64,000 nucleotides of DNA, from contig NZ_AUDO01000020.1 in the NCBI RefSeq assembly GCF_000425505.1, positions 1-64,000 of the forward strand. The letters run 5' to 3'. Below, in pieces: positions 1 through 8,641 of this stretch. A model generated the notes under the pieces. It was not told the DNA's origin, searched no databases, and saw nothing but the letters and a program-made list of their open reading frames with translations. The stretch's first letter is position 1; each line of letters begins with the position of its first letter. A program made the position numbers and the translations under genes. Source of the DNA: Flavobacterium frigidarium DSM 17623. GTDB taxonomy: Bacteria; Bacteroidota; Bacteroidia; Flavobacteriales; Flavobacteriaceae.

Positions 1-985
1 AGGCAAAAAGATTAGATAATCTAAACAGGAAAAAATCAATTTTCCTAACTCCTCTGAATTGACTTCTAAAAGCTTTAATTTTAGCATTAAAGGATTCAGC
101 TGAAGCATTTGTGCTTTGATTATCAAAGTAATTTAGTATTGATTGGTAATTAACCGTTATCGTATTGAGAACAATATTGAAGTTCTTAAATCCAGATTCT
201 TCTACTTTTCTGTACCAATGCGCTAATTTCAACATCGCTACAGTTTTATCATTGTTGTAGATACCTCGTAGTTGCTGGGATAAAATATAAGCTTTCTTTA
301 CATCAGGGTATAATTCAAATTATAGATGTGCTCTTTCTTGTTGGTTATTAGTCCACTTTTCTCTAGATTTATACAGTATATATCGACTTCTGGCTAATAA
401 TTGTTTTACAGTATCTCCATTGTTTAAAAGTTGGGGAGTATGTACTCTGTTTTCTGATTTAGCTTGTAGTATGGCGTGATTCTCTCTGTCCATTGCTTCC
501 CATCGGTACTTGATTCTAATTTCTTGTAAAGCTTCTAATGCTAATTTCTGTTCATGAAAACGATCTGTTACTTGTATAGCTTTTGGAAAACATTTTTTAG
601 CTATCAACTTCATGGAATTAGCCATATCAAGAGTGATTTCTATAACTGCCTGTCTTTTTTTAGAGTCAATTTTACTGACTTGTTCTATCACTTGTTCTGT
701 CTTAGTGCCAGCAACTATAGCAACTAATGATCCTTTTTTGCCTCTGGCTTTTTTATTGGTAACAATAGTATAAAGTTCTCCTTGAGACAAGGCAACTTCG
801 TCAATGGCGAGATGAGTGCCTATGTTTTGGGGGTAAATAATCCATTTATGGGCGTGTTCTCTTGGTTCCCAAATACTAAAAGAACTTAAATGTTTTTTAT
901 ATTGCCTTTGGAGTTTTTTACCGTTAACACCAAAGAAGCCACCAATGGTGTTGCAATTAATAGCGGTGTTATCTACTAGTTTCTT
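1..985 (-). pseudogene. DDE transposase catalytic region, interrupted by a nonsense codon
   Basis: The frame is open from about 985 to 323 and, after a TAA at 320-322, stays open in the same frame to the left edge. Before the stop it has the first catalytic Asp in a HLAIDEVALS segment and a second in VTDRFHEQK. After the stop comes ASAESFNAKIK with the likely catalytic Glu, so all DDE residues of an ISL3-like transposase survive. Only a substitution, probably TTA to TAA, separates the halves: the decayed relative at 1409-2241 has TTA (Leu) at the aligned site. No ATG lies at the start, so translation would need a frameshift from the upstream frame or a TTG start near 790. The C-terminus lies outside the window. 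Confidence 0.8.
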
Positions 986-1328
986 TTAAAAAAGCCGCAA
1001 ACTCTTGCGTCATACGTGTTCCCTTAGCTACTAACTGCCTCCCGATAGCTATCGGGACGATAACTATTTCACCGTTGGTTTTATTTGTCCAACGACGACG
1101 TTTAATGTGTAAATAGACAAACTTACCTCTAAGTGGGAAATCTTGAATTGTGATTTCATCCAAAAATCCTTTGGACACTAATTCCAAAGAATCAAACTCT
1201 TTAGGAGATTTTGATTTTTCTTCAAAATAGAGATGTAGGTGTTCCTCAGAATTGAGTGCAGAAACTATTTCAAAGTTATCTACTAGAAAATCAGGAAGCA
1301 TAAATTTTAAAAGTTCGACAGAATCCAT
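969..1328 (-). CDS. Transposase N-terminal region protein (ISAon1 type)
   Basis: 119 residues. This is the first frame of the insertion sequence and matches the separately annotated N-terminal protein of flavobacterial ISL3-like elements. It has a small basic region (HIKRRRWTNKT, near residues 75-85) that may contact DNA. The end of the frame overlaps the start of the catalytic frame over an A/T-rich run at about 979-992. Joining the two frames needs a +1 (or -2) shift there. The codons for VPIAIGR lie on a perfect 18-bp palindrome at 1040-1057, which looks like an insertion into the gene. The ATG at 1328 is the natural start; no upstream extension is supported. Confidence 0.7.
   Translation of the reverse strand: MDSVELLKFMLPDFLVDNFEIVSALNSEEHLHLYFEEKSKSPKEFDSLELVSKGFLDEITIQDFPLRGKFVYLHIKRRRWTNKTNGEIVIVPIAIGRQLVAKGTRMTQEFAAFLKETSR
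1040..1057. repeat. Perfect 18-bp palindrome inside the transposase N-terminal frame
   Basis: TCCCGATAGCTATCGGGA reads the same on both strands. It lies in frame in the transposase N-terminal gene and encodes VPIAIG. I recall the core of this palindrome as frequent in flavobacterial intergenic DNA, but no second copy was noticed in this window. Confidence 0.7.
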
Positions 1329-1408
1329 TTACTATTATTTTGCTCTGCAAATATCTATGTTTTTTTTATATCCTCCCCAGGTTTTGTTCCTGATGCATTA
1401 TTCCCAAT

Positions 1409-2241
1409 ATTATTGCTTTGCTTGTTAATTCGTAATTTCTATGATAATATCTATTATTTTTCAAAATCAGGATGTAATTTCAATAATAATAGTACCTTTT
1501 GTTGGCTTTTTGTCCATCTTTCAATAGGTTTACAAAGAATGCACTTCCTTCCTGCTAATCATTTTTCGTGTCACCATCTGTTAAATGTTGGTAGGATTGT
1601 ACTTTGGTTTCGGCAGAAACTGCTAATTTGAACTAATTTGCAGCGTTGTTATCTGCGTAACTATACTATGTCTCAATTTTCAATCTACTTTCTAATGCTG
1701 TTTATTTTACGCAAAATATATTGCCTATTTGAATCGCTTTTGCAGAAGATTTTTCAGTGCGTTATTTCGTGGACTTATCCAGTTAAATAGTAATTTTAAA
1801 AACCTTGTGTTTGGTTTGACGTCAATCTTACTAAGGCGCAATTAATCTCTCTTTTTTTTTAATATAAATTGACAATAAAACAAATTAGGATTTAATTTTG
1901 TCTTGTATTACAAAATCCTGTACTGCATATTTGCATTTTTTTTATTTAATTGACCTGATACTTTTTATGGTTGTTATTGTTCTATATATATCTATATTAT
2001 TTTAATGATTTCATTTATCGTCAGACATATAAAAACGTATGAAAGTGGGGATAGAGGCTAGCTACATACTTTAAGAAAAGTGATAATTGCTAAGCGTACA
2101 TTATCATACTCTTATACAAAATTATTTATCATTTAAAAGGTCTAGCTGCGGGTTTTATTTGGAATAGCCGAATTGGTTACTTACAACTCAATACAAAATA
2201 TAATCAGGAAGGGTAAATTTTGAATGGTTGACAGAACTCAT
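1409..2241 (-). pseudogene. Decayed relic of a second ISAon1-type transposase
   Basis: This stretch looks like an empty spacer, but minus-strand translation in shifting frames follows the neighbouring transposase in order. An ATG at 2241 starts a segment with KFTLPDY (intact copy KFMLPDF). Near 2050, SPLSYVFICLTI resembles FPLRGKFVYLHI. Near 1740, KAIQIGNIF matches KAIQVTDRF, followed by ALE in both. HLTDGDT at 1567-1587 matches LLNNGDT. At 1457-1540, CKPIERWTKSQQK and KLHPDFEK match the intact copy's KSREKWTNNQQE and ELYPDVKK. Many stops and frameshifts and roughly 240 nt of missing sequence show it is dead. The match ends around 1409, where the younger element begins, so that element may have inserted into the older one. 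Confidence 0.75.
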
Positions 2242-2497
2242 GAAATATGATTATATTCTCTTAATATCTAAGAGAGGGTTATTAAATACGTCGCAAGTGT
2301 TGCTTTAAGTTAAAGATGTAGATTGTAATATTTTGAGGTACCTTGCTTATCTTGGATAAATGCGTTTATTAAATTTGAATAGTATTTACAAAAAAAAAAA
2401 AATAGTTGCGTATTCTATTAAGTGACTTGTAATTGTCGAAAAGCTCAACGAAAAATTGATGTTAAACCTGTTTTTGCTTTAACTTTTTATTAGACTA

Positions 2498-2896
2498 CTA
2501 AATTAATGCTTCGGCTACTTTATTTAACATGCTTAGGGATATTGGTTTGGGTAAAAAATCCATCACCATTGGAAATTCTTTTATTTTCTCTAAGTCCTCA
2601 GGATCTATAGTGGATGATAAAACGATAACTTTTATATTGTGAAATTGTTTGAATGTTGGTTTACTGAATTCCTCCAAGAAGTCCCAACCGCCCATTATAG
2701 GCATATTTAAATCTAAGAAAATTAATTCGGGTACCGTTTTTTCTGAATCATCCAGTAAGTTATGGAATAAATTGATTGCCTCTTCACCATTTTGTGCTGT
2801 TATAATTTGGTCTGAAAAGGCAGCTTTGCTAATGACTTTTTTACAAAGCATCAGGGTTATAGGATCGTCATCTACAAACAATATAGTATTTAGCAT
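2498..2896 (-). CDS. CheY-like single-domain response regulator
   Basis: 132 residues, a receiver domain with no output domain. The acidic pocket is D9-D11, the phosphoacceptor is D62 in LDLNMP, the switch residue is S94/S95 in VLSS, and the conserved lysine is K117 in LPKP. It probably signals by protein contact rather than by DNA binding. The gene begins 5 nt after the stop codon of the histidine kinase upstream, so the two should be co-transcribed and form a phosphorelay pair. The signal and target cannot be told from the sequence. The ATG at 2896 is the only sensible start. Confidence 0.9.
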   Translation of the reverse strand: MLNTILFVDDDPITLMLCKKVISKAAFSDQIITAQNGEEAINLFHNLLDDSEKTVPELIFLDLNMPIMGGWDFLEEFSKPTFKQFHNIKVIVLSSTIDPEDLEKIKEFPMVMDFLPKPISLSMLNKVAEALI

Positions 2897-2901
2897 TGGT
2901 A

Positions 2902-4614
2902 TTAATTATGTGGAAATTTCATTACAAATTTTGTTCCTGCATTGACTTCACTTTCGATAGTAATTGTGCCGCCCATCCCTTCGACTTGTGATTTAACCAA
3001 ATAAAGACCGAGTCCTTTACTATCCGGGTAATTATGAAATTTTTGATAAAGTCCGAACACTTTATCTTTATTACGATCTAAATCTATTCCAATTCCGTTG
3101 TCTTTGAAAATGATCATCGTTGACTGATTAACTAATGAGGCGCTAATCTCAATGATTAGTTGTGTGTTGGCAGATTTGTATTTAATTGAATTGGTTAATA
3201 AATTGGTAAATATGCTCTCAATATAAGACTTATTTATTTTAAAATCGGTTTCTTTTTTAAAATCGGTAATTAAATTGTGATCAATTGTGTTTAATAAAAC
3301 ATTTGTTTGAGTACATACTTTTTCAAATACTTGCGCTATCGATACCTCCTCTTTTGCAATATTTGGCGTTTCTTTGATAACCATAATTTTAGTTAGATCA
3401 TTGATGGTGTCATTTAATAAGTGAGTAGATGTACTTAATCCGTTCAAAATGTCTTGTAACTCCTCATCATCGATTTTTATGTCCTCAACGAGGTTTAAGA
3501 GTCCAGTTAAATTAGAAAGAGGTGCGCGTAGATTGTGAGAAGTGATGTACGAGAACTGTTTTAAGTCGGTATTTTTTTTCGTGAGTTCTGTAATCAATTG
3601 TTCTTTTTCTCTTTCCTGCTTTTTAATTTCAGTGACATCTTTTTGTATAGAGATCCAATGTGAAAGTTGTTGCTCATTATTGAAAATAGGAATCATAGTG
3701 AAGCGAAGCCAAAATTCATCCCCATTTCTTTTGTAACATATCATTTCGATTATGTTTTCTTGTTGATTGCGAATGGAGCTTATCATTTCTGCAATTGCTT
3801 TGGGATTTGTTTTCGAACCTTTAAAAATATCAGGTGATTGCCCAATAATTTCAAAAGCTTGATAACCCGTCATCAGTGAAAATGCCGGATTTACATATAC
3901 TATTTTCGGAAGTTGGTCCCCGTTAAAATTAGCTTCGGTTATGATGATAGAATCTTTTGTTTGTAGAATGACGGTCTCTAGCAATCGTAATCGAATTTCT
4001 TCTTCTTTTTGATTAGTAATGTCTTGGATAGCTCCAATCATTCGAATAGGTTTGCCAAACTTATCTTTTATTATAAAGCCTTTGTCTAAAACATATTTGT
4101 AAGTGCCATCAGCACATTTAAAACGATATTCATCTTGCCATTTATCTGTTTTCTCTTCTAGGAAAGAGTATAGTTTTATCGACATGAGTATGCTATCTTC
4201 TGCGTGAATATTGTCAAACCACCAAGCAGACGAATCGCCTATTTGACTTTTATTGTATCCAAAAATGGTCTCTATTCCTAAACTCCATTGTAGTTTATCG
4301 CTTTGAATATTCCAATCGCGTATAATGTCACTAGTAGCTTTGGCTACAATGTCATATCGATCATTTGATTCTTTAATTTCCTCGTTCGTTTTTTGAAGTT
4401 CAGAAAGATAGCTGCTATTGCGTTTATCATTTTTTGTAAGTATAAATTTTAAAGCTCCTGCAGTAAGGCTAATCAGAAAAATATCTTTAATAAAATTATA
4501 TTCTTGAAGGTCAAATACGTTAGAATAACTAACAGACATTTTATGAAAAATTATAGCAGCAAACAATGCAATCAGCAGGTAAATAAGTGCTATTTGTGTC
4601 GATTTATTTTTCAT
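2902..4614 (-). CDS. Membrane-anchored PAS-PAS sensor histidine kinase
   Basis: 570 residues. Two hydrophobic helices (about 8-24 and 43-59) anchor it in the inner membrane, followed by a short coiled coil (66-84). Two PAS domains follow, about 85-200 and 212-330, each ending in the DIT/DVT motif typical of PAS-PAC units. The HisKA helix has the phospho-acceptor H360 in TSHNLRAPL. The ATPase domain shows the N box (471-480), DNGIGID (505-511) and GLGLYLVK (534-541). It autophosphorylates and most likely passes phosphate to the CheY-like protein encoded 5 nt downstream. The first PAS has the WWFDNIHAED pattern common in bacterial PAS_3 domains. The ligand is unknown. Confidence 0.92.
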   Translation of the reverse strand: MKNKSTQIALIYLLIALFAAIIFHKMSVSYSNVFDLQEYNFIKDIFLISLTAGALKFILTKNDKRNSSYLSELQKTNEEIKESNDRYDIVAKATSDIIRDWNIQSDKLQWSLGIETIFGYNKSQIGDSSAWWFDNIHAEDSILMSIKLYSFLEEKTDKWQDEYRFKCADGTYKYVLDKGFIIKDKFGKPIRMIGAIQDITNQKEEEIRLRLLETVILQTKDSIIITEANFNGDQLPKIVYVNPAFSLMTGYQAFEIIGQSPDIFKGSKTNPKAIAEMISSIRNQQENIIEMICYKRNGDEFWLRFTMIPIFNNEQQLSHWISIQKDVTEIKKQEREKEQLITELTKKNTDLKQFSYITSHNLRAPLSNLTGLLNLVEDIKIDDEELQDILNGLSTSTHLLNDTINDLTKIMVIKETPNIAKEEVSIAQVFEKVCTQTNVLLNTIDHNLITDFKKETDFKINKSYIESIFTNLLTNSIKYKSANTQLIIEISASLVNQSTMIIFKDNGIGIDLDRNKDKVFGLYQKFHNYPDSKGLGLYLVKSQVEGMGGTITIESEVNAGTKFVMKFPHN

Positions 4615-4736
4615 TATCCAAATGTAATTAATTTAAGTTAAATACAAATAGCCGGAATTTTTATTTTCTAATGATAGTTGTTTTGGTGTGATCTGTTCCT
4701 AATTAGTTAAGTATATGTAAAGTATTGGATAAATAT

Positions 4737-4765
4737 TTGTTTTATCAAAATAAAGTGTACCTTTG
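4737..4765 (+). promoter_or_regulatory. Flavobacterial sigma-A type promoter for typA
   Basis: TTG at 4737-4739 and TACCTTTG at 4758-4765 are separated by 18 nt, matching the Bacteroidetes TTG-N17-23-TAnnTTTG pattern. Transcription would start near 4772, giving a leader of about a dozen bases before the ATG at 4785. Confidence 0.75.
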
Positions 4766-4784
4766 CACTCATTAAAAATCACAG

Positions 4785-6581
4785 ATGGAATCTATTAGAA
4801 ACATTGCAATTATTGCCCACGTCGATCACGGTAAAACAACTTTGGTTGATAAAATTATGTATCACTGTCAGTTATTTCGTGACAACGAAAACACAGGTGA
4901 TCTAATCCTTGATAACAACGATTTAGAGCGCGAAAGAGGTATCACAATTACTTCTAAGAATGTTTCTGTTCAGTATAAAGGAACTAAAATCAACATTATT
5001 GACACTCCTGGTCACGCCGATTTCGGTGGAGAGGTAGAGCGTGTATTAAATATGGCTGATGGAGTTTGTTTACTTGTAGATGCATTTGAAGGGCCTATGC
5101 CACAGACTCGTTTCGTATTACAAAAAGCCTTAGACCTTGGTTTAAAACCATGCGTTGTTATAAATAAAGTTGATAAAGAAAACTGTACTCCTGAAGAAGT
5201 TCACGAAAAAGTTTTTGACTTGATGTTTGAATTAGGAGCTACTGAAGAGCAGTTGGATTTTCCAGCAGTTTACGGTTCTGCTAAGAATAACTGGATGTCT
5301 GACCACTGGGAGAATGTAACTGATAATGTGGAAGCATTATTAGATATGGTTATTGCAAATGTACCAGCTCCAAAAGTATCTGAAGGAACTCCACAAATGT
5401 TGATCACTTCTCTTGACTTTTCTGCTTTTACAGGTCGTATCGCTATCGGTCGTCTTGAAAGAGGTATATTAAAAGAGGCAATGCCAATCTCACTAGTAAA
5501 AAGAGATGGTACTGTGGTAAAATCACGTATTAAAGAATTACATACTTTTGAAGGTCTTGGACGTAAAAAAGTAACCGAAGTAATTGCCGGAGATATTTGT
5601 GCAATTGTTGGTGTTGAAGGTTTTGAAATTGGTGATACTATCGCTGACTTTGAAAACCCAGAAGCATTAGCTTCTATTGCAATTGACGAACCTACAATGA
5701 GTATGTTGTTTACAATTAATGACTCTCCTTTCTTTGGTAAAGAGGGTAAATTTGTAACTTCACGTCATATTAGAGATCGTTTGACGAAAGAGTTAGAGAA
5801 AAACTTAGCAATGAAATTAGGTGAAACTGATTCAGCTGATAAGTTTATGGTTTTTGGTCGTGGTGTACTTCACTTATCTGTTCTTATTGAAACAATGAGA
5901 AGAGAAGGGTACGAATTACAAATCGGTCAACCACAAGTTATTATTAAAGAAATTGATGGTAAAAAATGTGAGCCAATTGAAGAGTTAACAATTGATTTAC
6001 CAGAAAATCTTTCTGGAAGAGCAGTTGAATTTGTAACTATTCGTAAAGGTGAAATGCTTTCTATGGAAGGTAAAAATGATCGTATGATTATTAAATTCAA
6101 CATTCCATCTCGTGGAATCATTGGATTACGTAATCAATTATTAACAGCTACTGCTGGTGAAGCGATTATGTCACACCGTTTTATTGGGTATGAACCTTTC
6201 AAGGGAGCTATTCCTGGACGTAACAACGGTTCATTAATCTCTATGGAGAATGGTAAAGCAATTCCTTACTCTATCGATAAGTTACAAGATCGTGGTAAAT
6301 TCTTCGTTGAACCTAACGCTGAAATTTATGAAGGTCAAGTTATTGGTGAAAACTCACGTAGCGATGATATGTGTGTGAATGTAACTAAGGCTAAAAAACA
6401 GTCTAACGTACGTTCATCTGGAAATGATGAAAAAGCGAGAATTATTCCGCCAATCATTTTCTCTCTAGAGGAAGCTTTAGAATACATTCAAAAAGATGAA
6501 TATGTAGAGGTTACTCCTAAATCTATTCGTTTGAGAAAAATCTATTTAACTGAGACTGATAGAAAAAGATTTAAAATCTAA
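4785..6581 (+). CDS. typA: Ribosome-associated translational GTPase TypA/BipA
   Basis: 598 residues, the usual family length. GTPase motifs are all present: AHVDHGKTT (11-19), RGITI (51-55), [11 protein letters not shown] (73-83), NKVD (127-130) and GSAKNNW. The C-terminal half shows the EF-G-like domains III and V and the BipA-specific C-terminal domain ([12 protein letters not shown], then [15 protein letters not shown]). The protein acts on the 70S/50S ribosome in cold, stress and late 50S assembly. It has its own strong promoter and a hairpin terminator at 6627-6664, so it is probably monocistronic. The start is fixed by the promoter position and by the conserved [14 protein letters not shown] opening. 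Confidence 0.97.
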   Translation: MESIRNIAIIAHVDHGKTTLVDKIMYHCQLFRDNENTGDLILDNNDLERERGITITSKNVSVQYKGTKINIIDTPGHADFGGEVERVLNMADGVCLLVDAFEGPMPQTRFVLQKALDLGLKPCVVINKVDKENCTPEEVHEKVFDLMFELGATEEQLDFPAVYGSAKNNWMSDHWENVTDNVEALLDMVIANVPAPKVSEGTPQMLITSLDFSAFTGRIAIGRLERGILKEAMPISLVKRDGTVVKSRIKELHTFEGLGRKKVTEVIAGDICAIVGVEGFEIGDTIADFENPEALASIAIDEPTMSMLFTINDSPFFGKEGKFVTSRHIRDRLTKELEKNLAMKLGETDSADKFMVFGRGVLHLSVLIETMRREGYELQIGQPQVIIKEIDGKKCEPIEELTIDLPENLSGRAVEFVTIRKGEMLSMEGKNDRMIIKFNIPSRGIIGLRNQLLTATAGEAIMSHRFIGYEPFKGAIPGRNNGSLISMENGKAIPYSIDKLQDRGKFFVEPNAEIYEGQVIGENSRSDDMCVNVTKAKKQSNVRSSGNDEKARIIPPIIFSLEEALEYIQKDEYVEVTPKSIRLRKIYLTETDRKRFKI

Positions 6582-6626
6582 TTAATACAAGCGCTAGTAA
6601 AATAGCACTCTTATTATAAATATTAA

Positions 6627-6664
6627 AAATAGTAGTAAACTTTTGTTTACTACTATTTTTTTTT
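6627..6664 (+). terminator. Rho-independent terminator after typA
   Basis: A 14-bp perfect stem (6627-6640 with 6645-6658) and a TTTT loop are followed by a T tract to 6664, 46 nt after the typA stop codon. Confidence 0.85.
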
Positions 6665-6764
6665 ATCTGTATCTCAAGGAATTATGTCAATAACGTTTAA
6701 TTAGTGCGTTGTTAAATTGTTGAAATAGTGAAGGATAAAACAAGTATTGGACTTGCTTACCATG

Positions 6765-6796
6765 AAAAAAAAATCCCGATCTTTTGTGATCAGGAT
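6765..6796 (-). terminator. Terminator after the terC-like gene
   Basis: On the minus strand, ATCCTGATC pairs with GATCGGGAT (one mismatch; plus positions 6773-6781 and 6788-6796) and runs directly into eight or more T residues. It lies about 57 nt downstream of the TerC-family stop codon. Confidence 0.75.
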
Positions 6797-6853
6797 TCTC
6801 TTGCTTGAAAGTATATGTTAACCTACCTTGTTTAATTTTTTTGAATCAATTAC

Positions 6854-7624
6854 TTATCTTTTTTTTGATGCTTTCATATTTAGCACTTCAACTAATAATG
6901 AAAATGAAATAGCAAAATATAGATAACCCTTTGGTACCGCTGTGACATGACTACCAAAGATCACTGCATTAGATAAATGCGCACTTTCTGTAATCAACAT
7001 AAATCCTATCAAGATTAAGAAGGAGAGTCCAAGAATTTGTATTGAAGGGTGCTTATTTACAAAATTCCCAACGGGAACAGCAAATTGCATCATTATTAGA
7101 ACGGAAATAACTACCGCGGTTATCATAATGTATAAAGCTCCTTCCACACCATTTGTCATACCTACTGCGGTAAGTATACTGTCAAACGAAAAAACCAAGT
7201 CAATTAATATAATTTGGAAAATTACATTACCAAAAGATTTGGTGGCTGCATTTCCAAGTTCTTTTTCTTCATGGCCTTTATCGTCTACTTTTTCTCTAAT
7301 TTCGTTTGTACTTTTATAGATCAAAAACAATCCACCTAGAAGCAATATAATGCTCTGTCCAGAGACTTGCGCAGAAAGCCAACTAAAATCTAGAACAAAC
7401 CAAGGTTCCTTCATTGCAATCAAATAGGAGATTCCAAGCAGTAATGCAATACGCATGAACATTGCTAAAAACAACCCTATTTTGGTTGCCTTTTTGCGGC
7501 TTTCAGGTGGTAATTTACCGGTGGCAATTGATATAAAAATAATATTATCTATTCCTAAGACGATTTCTAGGAAGGTTAATGTAATCAGTGCTATCCAAGC
7601 ATCGGGGTTTAAAAAAACTTCCAT
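6854..7624 (-). CDS. TerC/Alx-family integral membrane protein
   Basis: 256 residues with about seven hydrophobic helices. The two family signatures with acidic metal-binding residues are present: LEIVLGIDNIIFISI near residue 20 and LIDLVFSFDSILTAVG near 140. A charged cytoplasmic loop (REKVDDKGHEEKE, about 109-121) separates the two halves. Members of this family (TerC, Alx, MeeF/MeeY) export manganese or other metals or help load exoenzymes with metal. A Mn(2+) role is therefore likely but not shown. The length and topology match short TerC proteins without CBS domains. It is transcribed alone or with the lipoprotein gene 33 nt upstream. Confidence 0.85.
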   Translation of the reverse strand: MEVFLNPDAWIALITLTFLEIVLGIDNIIFISIATGKLPPESRKKATKIGLFLAMFMRIALLLGISYLIAMKEPWFVLDFSWLSAQVSGQSIILLLGGLFLIYKSTNEIREKVDDKGHEEKELGNAATKSFGNVIFQIILIDLVFSFDSILTAVGMTNGVEGALYIMITAVVISVLIMMQFAVPVGNFVNKHPSIQILGLSFLILIGFMLITESAHLSNAVIFGSHVTAVPKGYLYFAISFSLLVEVLNMKASKKR

Positions 7625-7657
7625 AGGTGTAATAGTTTAAATTTTGAGAAATTAAAT

Positions 7658-8035
7658 TTACAGATCTGATATTTTTGTAACGGTACCTCTTTGTTTCTGA
7701 GCAACACCCACCATACCAAATTCGAATGTGTATGTATTTCCAGAGGTGGTTAGAATTTTCATATCAATAGATTTTTCTTCTGCCATATTCTTTGGATGAA
7801 GCTTCTTTAAAACATATTCGCAGTCGTTCACCCATCTCACAGTAGCAGTGTCTATTTTGCCATCGTAATTCTCGATTTCGATACTGTCATTTCGCTCAAA
7901 GTAAGTGGTTTTTTTTACACCGTCTACTTCATATTCAAACTTGAATTTTCCGGTTTTAAAATCTTTGCAATTTCGTTCTACATTGTAACAAGATGCGGCT
8001 AAGAAGAGTAGGGGTATGATAAGTAATTTTTTCAT
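7658..8035 (-). CDS. Small hypothetical lipoprotein
   Basis: 125 residues. The N-terminus MKKLLIIPLLFLAASC is a lipoprotein signal with a lipobox ending at C16, so the mature protein should be lipid-anchored. The rest is predicted beta-rich, with acidic and aromatic residues and two further cysteines (NCKDFKTG near residue 23 and NDCEYV near 72) that could form a disulphide. I do not recognise a catalytic motif. Similar flavobacterial proteins are conserved but uncharacterised. It lies between the DinB-like gene and terC on the same strand with short gaps, so co-transcription is possible. Confidence 0.75.
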   Translation of the reverse strand: MKKLLIIPLLFLAASCYNVERNCKDFKTGKFKFEYEVDGVKKTTYFERNDSIEIENYDGKIDTATVRWVNDCEYVLKKLHPKNMAEEKSIDMKILTTSGNTYTFEFGMVGVAQKQRGTVTKISDL

Positions 8036-8063
8036 GAATATGTTGTAATATAAAATAAACTGT

Positions 8064-8639
8064 TTATTCTAATCGTTTTATTTCTTTATCTGTAAAGTTC
8101 TGAATATTTTTTTCTTCAGCAAACATTGTATTGTTATAATTTACTGACTTGTTGCGAGGAATTGTCAAACTATTCCAACTGCTCTGTTTTAATAATTTTG
8201 AATAAAAAACTATTTGGCCAATGTGATAAGGATAGTGTGCTAATTGTCTATTAATAGCTTCTACGACAGTATGACCTTCGTTTCTAATGTAGATAATTTG
8301 AGAGAGATTTTCTGCTTCAAGCGAATCTAAAGTGGCAAATAAACAATTCCACCCGCTGCTCCATATGTCAAGGACTTCATCTTTCGTTTTTAAATCATTC
8401 GCAAATTCTGTGTCGCGATTCCGCCAATCTTTCTCTCCGTCAGTAATTAAAAAGTCTGTCCATCGAGAAAGCATATTTCCTGCGATATGTTTTATAATTG
8501 TAGCAATACTATTTGTGTCTTCATTTGCTACAATAAATAATTGCTCGTCTTCTAATTGATCAATAGCTTTTTCGCCTACTAATTTATAGTAAGCAAATTG
8601 CTTCTTAGTACTACTCAAATAGGAAAGAGCTACATCCAT
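8064..8639 (-). CDS. DinB/YfiT-like four-helix protein (DUF1572 family)
   Basis: 191 residues. It resembles the DUF1572 branch of the DinB superfamily, four-helix-bundle proteins that hold a metal through three histidines. Matching residues are the His in IIKHIAGN (near residue 50) and the pair in LAHYPYHIGQI (near 134-138). The motif MLSRWTDFLITDGEKDWRNRD is typical of the branch. The substrate is unknown; relatives include thiol-dependent S-transferases. It begins 2 nt after the stop codon of the pentapeptide-repeat gene, implying one transcript for the DUF6095, pentapeptide and DinB-like genes. Confidence 0.8.
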   Translation of the reverse strand: MDVALSYLSSTKKQFAYYKLVGEKAIDQLEDEQLFIVANEDTNSIATIIKHIAGNMLSRWTDFLITDGEKDWRNRDTEFANDLKTKDEVLDIWSSGWNCLFATLDSLEAENLSQIIYIRNEGHTVVEAINRQLAHYPYHIGQIVFYSKLLKQSSWNSLTIPRNKSVNYNNTMFAEEKNIQNFTDKEIKRLE

Positions 8640-8641
8640 GG

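Larger units (their letters stand above)
1..1400 (-). mobile_element. ISL3-like (ISAon1-type) insertion sequence, left part outside window
   Basis: Two adjacent minus-strand reading frames encode the N-terminal region and the DDE catalytic part of one transposase. This two-frame layout is common in Flavobacteriia, where databases call it ISAon1 type (from memory). The element runs off the left edge, so only the end upstream of the first reading frame is present, somewhere between 1329 and about 1400. I could not define terminal inverted repeats or a target duplication because the other end is missing. The copy is probably inactive: the catalytic frame has an in-frame stop at 320-322. The sequence directly upstream is a decayed older transposase of the same family. 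Confidence 0.75.

Noticed and set aside
1413..1631. Plus-strand open frame of 72 codons
   Set aside because: It is antisense to the decayed transposase, whose minus-strand peptides match the neighbouring intact copy.
2902..4614. LOV-type blue-light PAS domain in the histidine kinase
   Set aside because: The second PAS has a related GQSPDIFKGSKT segment, but the flavin-binding Cys of the NCRFLQ motif is missing.
7128..7319. Short open frames opposite known genes, of which this is one example
   Set aside because: They are antisense shadows of clear genes such as terC and typA and have no start context or family match.
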